Under the pieces are notes generated by a model. That model did not search any database, was not told the origin of the DNA, and worked only from the letters and a program-made list of their open reading frames with translations. This document shows, one piece after another, positions 24,670-33,467 of a DNA stretch of 64,000 nucleotides. Both the position numbers and the translations under genes were made by a program. Source of the DNA: an uncultured Thermomicrobiales bacterium (lineage in GTDB: Bacteria; Chloroflexota; Chloroflexia; Thermomicrobiales; UBA6265); NCBI GenBank assembly GCA_902806355.1, contig CADCWI010000059.1, forward strand, positions 15,197 through 79,196. The letters are read 5' to 3'. Numbering within the stretch: the stretch's first letter is position 1; each line of letters opens with the position of its first letter.

Positions 24670-25803
24670 TCACTGCATTATGGTGAGCTCGCGTTTTGCG
24701 TGATTGAGACGCATCCCGCCGTCGCTGGTGCAGACGACCGTATCCTCGATCCGGATTCCGAAGCGCCCTTCCAGGTAGATGCCGGGTTCGTCGCTGAATA
24801 CCATGCCGGCTTGGAGAGGAAGAGTGTTGCCTTCCACGAGGTAGGGTTCCTCGTGCACTTCCAGGCCGAGTCCGTGACCGACCCGGTGGATGAACGCATC
24901 GCCGTACCCGGCGTCGGAGATTAGCGTGCGCGCGGTGCGATCGAGCTCCTGCAACGGCAGACCGGGCCGGACGGCATCGAGCGTCGCCTGGTTCGCCCGC
25001 AGCACGATATCGTACACGGCGCGGAATTCGTCGTCAGGTTCCTCGACGCACAGCGTCCGGGTGACGTCCGACTGATAGCCCTCGCGCTGACCTCCCCAAT
25101 CGAAGAGAACGGCATCGCCTGGTTCGATTTTGCGTGACCCGGTGGCGTGATGCGGCGAGGCGGCGTTCGGTCCGCTGGCGCAGATACCCCAGATCTTCGA
25201 GATTCCCCGATTGGCGGTGAGATCGGTCAGGAGCTTGAGCGCTTGCAGCTCGGTCAGTCCGGAGAGGGGCGGACCAACGATGAACTCTTCCCACGCTTGA
25301 TCGGTGAGCCGGCTCACCTCAGCCATGAGCGCGATCTCGGAATCGTCCTTGATCATCCGCAGCGAGCGCATCAGCGGCGTTGCCTCCCGCCATCCCGCAC
25401 CCGGCAAGTGTCGCTGCAGCCGGAGGAGAAACGCACTCCAGAGCTGGTTGCCGACCGCGACTTCCTTGCCATCCACGCCGCCGATGACCCCTGCCGCGAG
25501 GACGTAGGGATCCTCGTGATCGGACCACGTGTGCACGTCAGCAAGGGAACCCGCATCACCGATCAACGGAGCTTCCAGCGCCGGCACGATCAGGGACGGT
25601 GTGCCGGTGGCTGGAACGACGAGCAGGTTGAGCCGCTCGCTGAGGTGTGCCTCGAATCCGGTCAGGTAGAACAGATCGGCGGACGGACCCAGGATCAGCC
25701 AGTCGACATCTTCGGCTCGCAGGTGCTCACGCAGCCGATCGAGGCGCTGATCGTAGCGATGCCGGGCGATCCCGGCCGTTTGATCTGTCGAAGTTGTTGA
25801 CAT
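24670..25803 (-). CDS. Xaa-Pro dipeptidase/aminopeptidase, M24 family
   Basis: A 377-residue metallopeptidase. The N-terminal creatinase-like domain (residues ~1-130) holds DWLILGPSADLFYLTGFEAH, a family signature. The catalytic pita-bread domain supplies the five metal ligands: Asp in LFDWGG, Asp in SDVTRTL, His in HRVGHGLG, Glu in EEP and Glu late in GIRIEDT. It hydrolyses X-Pro peptide bonds using two divalent metals. Start ATG 25803 follows GAGG; an earlier in-frame ATG (25815) is four codons upstream. First gene of a minus-strand set with the hypothetical and DUF503 genes, and divergent from the SerA fusion. Confidence 0.92.
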   Translation of the reverse strand: MSTTSTDQTAGIARHRYDQRLDRLREHLRAEDVDWLILGPSADLFYLTGFEAHLSERLNLLVVPATGTPSLIVPALEAPLIGDAGSLADVHTWSDHEDPYVLAAGVIGGVDGKEVAVGNQLWSAFLLRLQRHLPGAGWREATPLMRSLRMIKDDSEIALMAEVSRLTDQAWEEFIVGPPLSGLTELQALKLLTDLTANRGISKIWGICASGPNAASPHHATGSRKIEPGDAVLFDWGGQREGYQSDVTRTLCVEEPDDEFRAVYDIVLRANQATLDAVRPGLPLQELDRTARTLISDAGYGDAFIHRVGHGLGLEVHEEPYLVEGNTLPLQAGMVFSDEPGIYLEGRFGIRIEDTVVCTSDGGMRLNHAKRELTIMQ

Positions 25804-26081
25804 GCGGAGCCTCATTCCAATGACGGCTGTGCCGCTGGACATCCTCACCAGCGTGTGCAGACGGTTATCGCAGACACATCCAGGTGCGTCCACCGCCCGG
25901 TTCCGGACCGGTTGGCGCCCGGGATTCCCTTTGTGGCGGGTGCCTTCCGTGTCGCAGGGTCCCGATGCCGCGTGCTACGCTCGACTCAGCAACGTGGCCG
26001 CTCCGTGCGGCTTCGATCAGGGCACCGGGAACCGGTGCCTGAGTCCTTGTCCGGTCAACTCCACGCGGGATTGAATCCACC

Positions 26082-28358
26082 ATGTCGTCACGCTTTGCGT
26101 CAGATCGGATCGCGATCGATCTCGACGGGGTCCTCACCGAGTATCCCGCTCCCCTCGCCGCCGCCGCCAACGAGCGGTTCGGACTGAACTTTCCGGAGCG
26201 TGCCTTTATCGACTCGGCTGGACTAAGTGTCCCGATCGATGTGCGTGAATGGGTCTACAGCGACAACGGCCCCGCGGCGAGCCTGCGGCCTTCGCCGGAT
26301 GCGCAAGCTTTCGTCCAGCGCATCCTCACTATGTTCGGCCCCGAGAATGCCATGATCATCACCGCCCGACCGTTGGGTGCGGCCGGGATGACCTCTGGCT
26401 GGCTTGCGCGGCATGGATTCCCCTCGCTACACATCGAGTACGCGGATGACAAATTGACGGTCGCGCGCGAGCAAGGATGTCGATTCGCTGTTGAGGATAG
26501 TGAGCGGCACGCACTCAACTACGCGGCAGGCGGCATCACCTGTTTCCTGATCGATATTCCCGGTCACGTTCATGAGACCGATGAGCCATCGATCGTCCAT
26601 GTCGATGGCTTTTCCGACATCCTCAACGCCCTCGATCGCCTCAAGGGGCGTGACGAGCGGCGGCAGGAGGTTGCTAACGCGCTTCCACCCGTAGAAGACC
26701 TGAGCGGCTTGGCGGAGCGACCCTGCATCGTCGTCAGCGACGCGATTCACCCGGTCGCCAGGGAAGAGCTTTCCGCGCACGCGACGCTGATCGATGTCGA
26801 CGGTACCGACCTCGCCGCGCTCAAGCATGCGGTCAGCGGCGCCGACGCGCTTGTCGTCCGCAGCGAAACACAGGTGACCGAAGACGTGCTCGCCGCGGCG
26901 CCGCGGCTGAGAGTGGTTGCTCGGGCCGGGGTCGGCGTCGACAACGTCGATCTGGAGGCGGCGACCCGCGCGGGAGTGCTGGTGCTCAACGCGCCGGGAG
27001 CCAACGCGACATCGGCTGGCGAGCACACGATCGCCCTTCTGCTCGCATTGACGCGCCAGATCCCGTATGCGAATGAATCCACGCACGCAGGTCGATGGGA
27101 GCGAAAGAAGATCAGGCCGATCGATCTCCGGGGTCGAACCGTCGGAATCATCGGGCTGGGTCGCGTCGGCTCGATCGTGGCGAAGCGGCTCAAGGCGTTC
27201 GAGATGCGTGTGATCGCTCATGATCCGTACATTCCCGGGGCGCGATTCGCCGAGCTGGATGTCGAACCGGTGCCGCTGGACGAGCTGTATGCGCGGGCGG
27301 ACGTGATCACCTTCCACGTGCCTTCGACGCCGGAAACGCATCGCATGCTCAACGCGCGTACGCTAGAGACCACGAAACAGGGCGTGATCGTGCTCAACGT
27401 CGCGCGTGGTGAGGTCGTCGATCAGGACGCACTCGCGGACGCACTCCAGCAGGGACACGTCGCGGCGGCGGGTGTCGATGTCTTTCCTCACGAGCCGTGC
27501 ACATCGAGCCCCCTCTTCGGTCTGCCGAATGTGATCGTGACGCCGCATACGGGCGGTTCCAGCGCAGAGGCGCTCGAGACAGTGGGCAAGGTGATCGCCA
27601 GCTCCACACTTGCGGCCCTTCGCGGAGAGGCAGTGCCGAACGCCGTCAACCTTCCCCAGGCGACACTGGACGCCCCGGCCCTGCGCCGGCTTGTGACCGT
27701 GGCCGGTGCGGCGGGCCACTTGCTCTCGGTACTCGAGTCTGATCTTCCCAGGCAGATTCGCCTGACCGTGCGTGGAATGGTGCCGCCGGATGTCGCCGAG
27801 CACGTCCTCAACGCGGCGCTGAGCCAGGCGTTCCAACATTGGATCGATCGGAGGGTAACGCCGGTCAATGCTCGTGTGATCGCCGACGATCTCGGGGTGG
27901 CCGTGTCGAATCCGGTGGTCGATCAGGACGAGCTGCACCTGCCCCAGTTCGTGTTTGAGACGCAGGGGGAAACCTCCCATACGGTCACCGTGACGTGGGA
28001 CCGCGTTCATGCCGGGATCGTGGCCGTGGACCGGTTCTCTTTGGAACGGCCACTTGCCGGTCATGTGCTGATCACCCATCACCATGATCAGCCGGGCGTG
28101 ATCGGAACCCTCGGCATGATCCTTGGCCGGTACGGCGTGAACATTGCCGGCATGCAGGTCGGTCGCCATGCTCCTCGTGGTGAAGCGTTGATGGTCACGA
28201 ACGTCGATGAGTCGATTCCGGACGAGGCCGTGGAGGAGATCCGGCGTTGCGACGCTGTCGAGGACGCGTTCGTGGTATCGCTACCTCCGTTCGATGGTGA
28301 ATCGGATCCGGTTGCATTGAGCGCGATGACGTCCCCGGCGGCACTCACGAGAGCCTGA
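26082..28358 (+). CDS. serA: fusion: HAD/NT5C-like phosphatase domain + D-3-phosphoglycerate dehydrogenase (SerA) with ACT domain
   Basis: 758 residues with two clear parts. Residues ~8-190 form a HAD-superfamily domain of the NT5C type: IDLDGV (D13, D15), ITAR (T94), K124 and VEDS (E138/D139) are its four motifs. Residues ~213-525 are a complete phosphoglycerate dehydrogenase: GLGRVG NAD loop (358-363), NVARGE (R442), HEP (E471) and PHTGG (H489). An intermediate domain (~530-655) and a C-terminal ACT domain (~661-735) follow, as in long SerA proteins that serine inhibits. SerA oxidises 3-phosphoglycerate at the start of serine synthesis. The attached phosphatase could serve the last step of that pathway or repair a side product; that is inference. 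There is no break between the parts. ATG 26082 lacks a strong RBS. Confidence 0.9.
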   Translation: MSSRFASDRIAIDLDGVLTEYPAPLAAAANERFGLNFPERAFIDSAGLSVPIDVREWVYSDNGPAASLRPSPDAQAFVQRILTMFGPENAMIITARPLGAAGMTSGWLARHGFPSLHIEYADDKLTVAREQGCRFAVEDSERHALNYAAGGITCFLIDIPGHVHETDEPSIVHVDGFSDILNALDRLKGRDERRQEVANALPPVEDLSGLAERPCIVVSDAIHPVAREELSAHATLIDVDGTDLAALKHAVSGADALVVRSETQVTEDVLAAAPRLRVVARAGVGVDNVDLEAATRAGVLVLNAPGANATSAGEHTIALLLALTRQIPYANESTHAGRWERKKIRPIDLRGRTVGIIGLGRVGSIVAKRLKAFEMRVIAHDPYIPGARFAELDVEPVPLDELYARADVITFHVPSTPETHRMLNARTLETTKQGVIVLNVARGEVVDQDALADALQQGHVAAAGVDVFPHEPCTSSPLFGLPNVIVTPHTGGSSAEALETVGKVIASSTLAALRGEAVPNAVNLPQATLDAPALRRLVTVAGAAGHLLSVLESDLPRQIRLTVRGMVPPDVAEHVLNAALSQAFQHWIDRRVTPVNARVIADDLGVAVSNPVVDQDELHLPQFVFETQGETSHTVTVTWDRVHAGIVAVDRFSLERPLAGHVLITHHHDQPGVIGTLGMILGRYGVNIAGMQVGRHAPRGEALMVTNVDESIPDEAVEEIRRCDAVEDAFVVSLPPFDGESDPVALSAMTSPAALTRA

Positions 28359-28524
28359 CGGTGACATCAATCAGGACATCAATGACGGAGGCATCGGGAT
28401 CTGCGTGATGCAGTTCTGAAATGGGAGCTCGCGGCGTGTTCACTCGCGGTTTGCGCGGTTAAACCTTGCCAGTGCCTTGCCCTGGGGCGCTCCCCCGCAC
28501 GGGCGGATTCGAGATCGGACGACC

Positions 28525-28950
28525 ATGCAGATGAGCCCAGACCAACCTGGTGATGACGGTGCGGAGAAATGGCGCGGGTCGGGGCCCGTCGTGGTCCTCA
28601 GCCGGGACGTGTTCTTCGGGATGCGGATCCGGACGTCACTTCGGCAACTCGGATATGAGGTCACGATCGTTCCGGACATCCCGAGTTTCACGGCGTTCCT
28701 CGGTTCAGGCGACGGTTCCGCTGTACTGGGCTTGATCGACTTCAACAGCTCATTGGAGTGGTCGCTTCTCGCCGACGCCATGGGCACCGGAGTCCCGGTT
28801 ATCGCGTTCGGACCGCACACCGACGTAGAGGGCTTTCGTGCGGCCAAGGCCGCTGGCGTGGCTCGCGTGGTGGCGAACGGCGAGTTCAGCCGTTCCCTTC
28901 CCGCTCTCGCGAAACGACACGCGTTGCCGGGAGAAACAGGTGCAACCTGA
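28525..28950 (+). CDS. degenerate response-regulator receiver-like protein
   Basis: About 141 residues with a (beta/alpha)5 pattern: VVVLSRDVFFGMRIRTSLRQLGYEV, then LIDFNS at the place of the phospho-acceptor strand, VPVIAFGPHTD for the fourth strand and ARVVANGEF for the fifth. The likely acceptor Asp is kept (LIDF). The acidic pair after strand 1 is reduced to one Asp, and the conserved Lys of strand 5 is missing. It may therefore be a pseudo-receiver that works by protein contact rather than phosphorylation. No output domain and no kinase nearby. Start ATG 28525 or 28531. It lies 82 bases before the recombinase gene. Confidence 0.6.
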   Translation: MQMSPDQPGDDGAEKWRGSGPVVVLSRDVFFGMRIRTSLRQLGYEVTIVPDIPSFTAFLGSGDGSAVLGLIDFNSSLEWSLLADAMGTGVPVIAFGPHTDVEGFRAAKAAGVARVVANGEFSRSLPALAKRHALPGETGAT

Positions 28951-29007
28951 ATTGAGAGTGACGTATGCCTACCGATAGGCACAGGATGGTCCCTCCGTCG
29001 TACACTC

Positions 29008-29017
29008 TGTACGTACA
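29008..29017. promoter_or_regulatory. palindrome TGTACGTACA upstream of recombinase gene
   Basis: A perfect 10-base palindrome set 15 bases before the ATG at 29033, inside a GTAC-rich stretch (GTAC also at 29000 and 29021). The half-site matches the TGTACG arms around the -10 box at 10151-10173. Possible operator; unproven. Confidence 0.3.
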
Positions 29018-29032
29018 GGAGGTACCATCACC

Positions 29033-30148
29033 ATGGTCGCCGAGCACGATACGAGTCCGACCGCATTCGATCCTGAGGTTTCCGCGCCGTTATCGAGCAC
29101 TGTCCCGGTGCGCGCCGATGGTGCATCCAGTGTCGAGCCACCCGAGGAAGCACTCACGCTCGAAGCAGCCGTGGAGATGTTCTTCGGTGATTTGAGGCTC
29201 GCTCCACGTTCCAAGCGAACGTACCGGCAGGGCATCAAGAAGTTTCTCAACCATCTCCTCGTCCACGAAGGCATCGACGCCACGACCGCGCCGGTCACCG
29301 CTCTCCAGACGGAGCACGTGACATCGTTTGCCGCGATCCTGGTTCCGCCCGACATTCGCACTCCGGAAGAGGTCTCCCAGATGCGGACGGCGCAGAACAA
29401 CCTTTCCGCGGTGCGCAAGCTCTGCGCGTATCTCTCCGCCTACGATCTGCATCCCGATCTGGCAACCGACCGGCTCAGGGTCCGAATCTCGGCAATGATG
29501 CCGCGCTTCACGCCACCGCCGCCGGATGTGAAGCTCACCGATCTCGAACGCATCGTGGAGCACGTCAACTCACTGCCCAAGGAAGAGAAACCGCATCTCG
29601 ATCTAAGGCGTCTCAAGGTGCGGGCGATGATCCGGTTCATGTTCCGTACCGGCGTCCGTGTCTCGGAGCTTTGCGCATTGCGTCGCCGGGATGTCGACCT
29701 CGACGGCGGCACCGCCGGAATCTACCGTGCAAAGGGCGGCAAGAGCCGGACCGTCCACTTCGATGCCGGGACGGCCGATGCACTGGTTTCCTATTGGCGG
29801 GCCCGTGGCGATGCGGTGCGTGGATCCGGCGCCTTTCCCGCGTTCAGCGGACGGGACAAGGTCGGGCTGCCCGGCGCGGCGATCAGTTCACGAACGGTCG
29901 AGCACATCGTCGCCGAGATCTGCAAGGAGATCGGGATCGAGAGCGATGTGACGCCGCACTCGTTCCGGCATGGTCTCGCGACCGAGCTCGTCCGGCGCCG
30001 GGTGCGGGAGTCCACGGTGCAGACTATTCTTGGGCATGCGTCGCCACAGACGACACGCATCTACGTGCACAAGACCGGACTTGAAGTAGCGGAAGAATAC
30101 CAGGATGCCTTTGGAGCCTATCGCAAGCCATCATCACAAGCAGAATGA
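29033..30148 (+). CDS. tyrosine recombinase (XerC/XerD-like integrase)
   Basis: A 371-residue site-specific recombinase. A SAM-like DNA-binding domain (residues ~42-140) precedes a catalytic domain with all active residues: R209 (TGVRVSE), Lys in AKGGKSRT, H309 and R312 (TPHSFRHGLAT), H335 (LGHAS) and the nucleophile Y344 (RIYVH). The N-terminal ~40 residues are an unusual polar extension. Enzymes of this type resolve chromosome dimers or integrate elements. I see no prophage, att pair or cargo beside it, so a housekeeping Xer role is likely but not shown. AGGAGG precedes the ATG. The next gene overlaps its 3' end. Confidence 0.9.
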   Translation: MVAEHDTSPTAFDPEVSAPLSSTVPVRADGASSVEPPEEALTLEAAVEMFFGDLRLAPRSKRTYRQGIKKFLNHLLVHEGIDATTAPVTALQTEHVTSFAAILVPPDIRTPEEVSQMRTAQNNLSAVRKLCAYLSAYDLHPDLATDRLRVRISAMMPRFTPPPPDVKLTDLERIVEHVNSLPKEEKPHLDLRRLKVRAMIRFMFRTGVRVSELCALRRRDVDLDGGTAGIYRAKGGKSRTVHFDAGTADALVSYWRARGDAVRGSGAFPAFSGRDKVGLPGAAISSRTVEHIVAEICKEIGIESDVTPHSFRHGLATELVRRRVRESTVQTILGHASPQTTRIYVHKTGLEVAEEYQDAFGAYRKPSSQAE

Positions 30149-30407
30149 CGCACAGAGTGCCGCGCGGGCACGTCGCAGCCGTGCATGGGGCTTCGCCCTT
30201 GTCGGATCGATCATGCTGGGGCTGGTTGGCTGCGCCGAGGGAACGTCGCGTGATGCCGAGCGTGGGCAACAAGAGGATGCGGAACGGACGTCGGTTGTCG
30301 ATGATCTCCAGGCATCAGCTTCGGCCGATCTCGTCCGCCGGGCGGCCGAGGGGACGCCGCCTGACGATGCGGCAACGGAGCCGGTCTCCGACTCTGGCGG
30401 TGACTGA
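30105..30407 (+). CDS. small putative lipoprotein
   Basis: A 100-residue frame beginning inside the recombinase 3' end (44-base overlap, other frame). A basic stretch (SAARARRSRAW) precedes a hydrophobic helix ending LGLVGC, a lipobox. The mature part is short, acidic and unstructured (DAERGQQEDAERTSV...). A strong 23-bp inverted repeat terminator follows 17 bases later, supporting that the gene ends here. No family recognised. The start is uncertain because no other Met precedes the signal. Confidence 0.5.
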   Translation: MPLEPIASHHHKQNDAQSAARARRSRAWGFALVGSIMLGLVGCAEGTSRDAERGQQEDAERTSVVDDLQASASADLVRRAAEGTPPDDAATEPVSDSGGD

Positions 30408-30423
30408 CGTATCCCTAGCACGG

Positions 30424-30473
30424 TCATCAACACGAGAAGGCCGGGCACGCGCCCGGCCTTCTCGTGTTGATGA
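30424..30473. terminator. bidirectional terminator: 23-bp perfect inverted repeat, 4-base loop
   Basis: The arms 30424-30446 and 30451-30473 are exact complements with loop ACGC, forming an unusually long perfect stem with a GGCCGGGC core. It lies between the convergent lipoprotein gene (ends 30407) and the exported protein gene (ends 30487), so it can stop transcripts from both sides. The outer arms are A/T-richer and provide short U-runs. Confidence 0.8.
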
Positions 30474-30486
30474 TCTGCTGGCCCGT

Positions 30487-31668
30487 TTACTGCCCGGTCA
30501 GCTCATCGGGTAGCGTCGGCTCCGCGCAGCTTGTTTCACCGATGCATGCGGCCTGCGCGTTGGCGAGATCCGTCGCCACCTGCTGGGCGGCCTCGGCTGA
30601 CGGGGCACCTTGCACATCGACGACGCCAACATTGGCATCGACGGCGAAGATCACCCGGAAGCTGTCGCTTTCGGTCGCGCCCAGCGCCGGGCTGGGGAAT
30701 CGATACGCCACCGCCTGCGCCGCCCCTTCGATCGTGACACCATCTACCGCTTCAATCCCCTCGATCGCGGGCAGGAGGTCAGTCGCCTGCTCAACGACGG
30801 TCTGTGCATTCGTGTCTTCATCGAAGGTGGTGAGGCCAACGGCGATGAACGGCTGCGGGGCGTCACCTTCCCCGAGCCCGATCACCTGCGCCCACGACGC
30901 CGACAGTGACGCGAGCGCCGACCCCTGGAGACCGTACAGCTCCTCCACTTCCGTCGGGCTCAGGAATCCGGCCTGAAGCTCGCTGCCCAGACCTTGAAGC
31001 GGCAGGACCTGCGGCACCAGGGCAAGGTCGGTTCCATCAGGTGCCTGTTCGCTGATCGCACCGGTCACCTGGCCCTCGACCTCGGCGGCCAGTGCATTTG
31101 CCAGCTCGGAATCGGCAGGCTCGCCATTGGCGGTCTCGACCGAGACGCCCACGAGGAACCGGTCGACCCGGAACGTCGTGTCCGCGGTGTTGACTGTCAC
31201 CGAGTCGTCCGTTGGATCCTGATAACTGCCCGTTGTCGTTTCCCTTGGTCTTTCGCCGACGGCAGCATCACTATCCGTCAGCTCGGCATCGGGGTTCGTG
31301 CGCTCTTCGTCCTCGATCAACCCAAAACCGGCTTCTGCCGCCGCCGCATCGGTCCAGGCAGATGCGTAGGTCCGGATTCGCAAACCTTCGTCCTCGTTGC
31401 GATACACGCTGAGATACTGGGATTCGAATCCGGCATCCGTCAACGCCGCCGCATCGAGTTCGCCGGATGCCACCTGATCGGCCGTCAGGAATGTCTCACC
31501 CTCGAATGCATACCCGTCCGGCAGCGCGCTGTCGTCCAGCGTCATTGCCGCCAGTTGGCCACGGAGCGTCGCATCCGCGGCGGCATCCTGGGCTGATACC
31601 GGTGCCCCACCACTGACCAGTAAGGATCCCAGTACCAACGCCCCGAGCGTGCGATGAATACGCGGCAT
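30487..31668 (-). CDS. exported hypothetical protein (two-lobed, Ala/Asp/Glu-rich)
   Basis: 393 residues with an export signal (IHRTLGALVLGSLLVSGGAPVSAQ). The mature part begins with a short domain containing TLDDSALPDGYAFEGETFL and shows two similar sections, each with a fluctuating strand/helix pattern and phrases like FRVDRFLVGVSVE and FRVIFAVDANVGVVDV. It may therefore be an internal duplication of an extracytoplasmic domain. Two cysteines near the C-terminus (ACIGETSCAEP) could bond. ATG 31668 follows GAGGAG. No family recognised; probably a secreted or surface protein. Confidence 0.65.
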   Translation of the reverse strand: MPRIHRTLGALVLGSLLVSGGAPVSAQDAAADATLRGQLAAMTLDDSALPDGYAFEGETFLTADQVASGELDAAALTDAGFESQYLSVYRNEDEGLRIRTYASAWTDAAAAEAGFGLIEDEERTNPDAELTDSDAAVGERPRETTTGSYQDPTDDSVTVNTADTTFRVDRFLVGVSVETANGEPADSELANALAAEVEGQVTGAISEQAPDGTDLALVPQVLPLQGLGSELQAGFLSPTEVEELYGLQGSALASLSASWAQVIGLGEGDAPQPFIAVGLTTFDEDTNAQTVVEQATDLLPAIEGIEAVDGVTIEGAAQAVAYRFPSPALGATESDSFRVIFAVDANVGVVDVQGAPSAEAAQQVATDLANAQAACIGETSCAEPTLPDELTGQ

Positions 31669-31848
31669 TCCGACTCCTCTCAGCATGTCTCTTTCTGACG
31701 GTCGTATAGGCGTTGCGAACACCCGACGAGGTTGACGGTCAGGTCAGCCCGGATGATCCTACTCTATATCACGGTTGAGCATGGCCGCCGGTTTCGCGAG
31801 CCCGGCCCCCCTTCCTCGTTCCTCTTCAGACGGAAAGGTTTGCGCCGG

Positions 31849-33438
31849 ATGCGTGCGATTCGCCCCTCCGCTCTCTCGGCCAATGGCATGGTTGCATCAC
31901 CGCACCATCTGGCTTCCTCGGCCGGATTACTCGTGCTCAAGGATGGCGGCTCCGCCATGGATGCGGTGATTGCCGCTAATGCCGTGCTGACGGTGCTCTA
32001 TCCGGACCAGACCGCCATTGGCGGTGACTGTTTCTTCCTCGCTTATGATGCGGGAAGTGACCAAACAGTCGCCTTTAACGGCTCCGGGGCAGCCGCTGAG
32101 GCAGCCAGCGCCTCCCAGCTCCGCGACCAGGGCCATGACGCCATGCCAGCCAAGGGTGGCCTGACCGTGGTCACCCCTGGAACCGTCGACGCCTGGGTGC
32201 AGGGACATGAACGTTTCGGGACGCTTGAGTTTGAACGTCTGCTTCGACCTGCAGCGGCGCTGGCGCGGGATGGTTTTCCCGTTTCTTCGCGATTGGCAGC
32301 GGTCTTCCAGAGCCAACAGGCGCTGATTGCCGAATGGCCTGCGCTTCAATCCATGGTGTTCGCGGAAGGCACGATTCCCCGTTCGTCATCGCTGCTCCGG
32401 TTTCCTGATCTCGCGACGACACTGACAGACATCGCGAAACGAGGTCGGGACGCCTTCTATACCGGGCCAACCGCAGAGGCGATCGTCGATGCCGTGCAGG
32501 TGGCCGGGGGCTGGCTCACTGTTGAGGATCTCGAACGTCACCAGGGAGAGTGGGTCGAGCCTCTTGCCTTCGACTTCCAGGGCACGACGATCCTGACAGC
32601 TCCCCCGAACTCGCAGGGGATTACCGCGCAGATCGCACTGGGCCTTGTCGCTCGGGACCTCGACGATCGACCGTGGGGCTCGGCGCGGCAGGTGCATTCG
32701 CTCGTCGAAGCGTCACGCCGAGCCTACGAGGTACGTGATCGGCACCTCGGTGATCCGCGTTTCGTCACGATCGAGACGAGCACGCTCCTCGACGAGGCGT
32801 ACCTCGCGGATCGGTGGACGGATTTCGACCCTGATGCGGCATCACGAGGGTACGACAGCCGGGCTGGCGACACTGTGTACGTCTGCGCCGTCGACCGCGA
32901 CGGGAATGCGGTGTCCCTGATCCAGAGTTTGTTCGGCGCATTTGGGTCCGGCGTCGTCGCTGGCTCGACCGGCATTCTTCTGAACAATCGCGGGTCGTAT
33001 TTTTCCCTGGTCGACGGGCATCCCAACGAGCTTCAGGGCGGCAAGCGACCTCTCCACACCTTGATGCCGTCGATGCTGCGCGATGAACGGGGCCTGCTGG
33101 GGCCGATCGGCACGCAGGGCGGAGATGCCCAGGCTCAAATCCAGCTCCAGCTCATCACCAACCTCCTGTTGCACGCCATGGAACCGCAGGAAGCGATCGA
33201 TGCACCTCGATGGATATCGTCGCGTGCAGCGGAAGGGAGCGTCAGCGCGATCACCCTCGAAAGCGGTTTTCCGGAGGGGACGGTATCGGGACTGGCCGGG
33301 CGCGGTCATGAGATCACCGTTATCGAAGGATGGAACCCGAACGCGGGCCACTCGCAGATGATCCTGATCGATCAGCAGGCGGGCACGCTCAAGGGTGCGG
33401 CCGACCCGAGAGCTGACGGTGCTGCCCTCGGCTATTGA
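31849..33438 (+). CDS. gamma-glutamyltransferase family protein (Ntn hydrolase)
   Basis: A ~529-residue single-chain precursor. N-terminal features are MVASPHHLASSAGLLVLKDGGSAMDAVIAAN (starts the large subunit), PDQTAIGGDCFFL and the GTVDAW region. The self-cleavage nucleophile is the Thr in AGDTVYVCAVDRDGNAVS, after which the small subunit begins. GGKRPLHTLMPSM and GDAQAQIQLQ are typical of the family. It transfers or hydrolyses gamma-glutamyl groups, for example from glutathione or related thiols. No signal peptide is visible from ATG 31849; an upstream in-frame stretch to 31732 looks non-coding. A cytoplasmic subgroup or another amide substrate is possible. Confidence 0.85.
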   Translation: MRAIRPSALSANGMVASPHHLASSAGLLVLKDGGSAMDAVIAANAVLTVLYPDQTAIGGDCFFLAYDAGSDQTVAFNGSGAAAEAASASQLRDQGHDAMPAKGGLTVVTPGTVDAWVQGHERFGTLEFERLLRPAAALARDGFPVSSRLAAVFQSQQALIAEWPALQSMVFAEGTIPRSSSLLRFPDLATTLTDIAKRGRDAFYTGPTAEAIVDAVQVAGGWLTVEDLERHQGEWVEPLAFDFQGTTILTAPPNSQGITAQIALGLVARDLDDRPWGSARQVHSLVEASRRAYEVRDRHLGDPRFVTIETSTLLDEAYLADRWTDFDPDAASRGYDSRAGDTVYVCAVDRDGNAVSLIQSLFGAFGSGVVAGSTGILLNNRGSYFSLVDGHPNELQGGKRPLHTLMPSMLRDERGLLGPIGTQGGDAQAQIQLQLITNLLLHAMEPQEAIDAPRWISSRAAEGSVSAITLESGFPEGTVSGLAGRGHEITVIEGWNPNAGHSQMILIDQQAGTLKGAADPRADGAALGY

Positions 33439-33467
33439 GCCAGCATACGGCACGTGATCCGGCGGTC

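Noticed and set aside
29033..30148. Prophage or integrative element marked by the tyrosine recombinase
   Set aside because: No phage genes, att direct repeats or atypical composition around it; neighbours look chromosomal.
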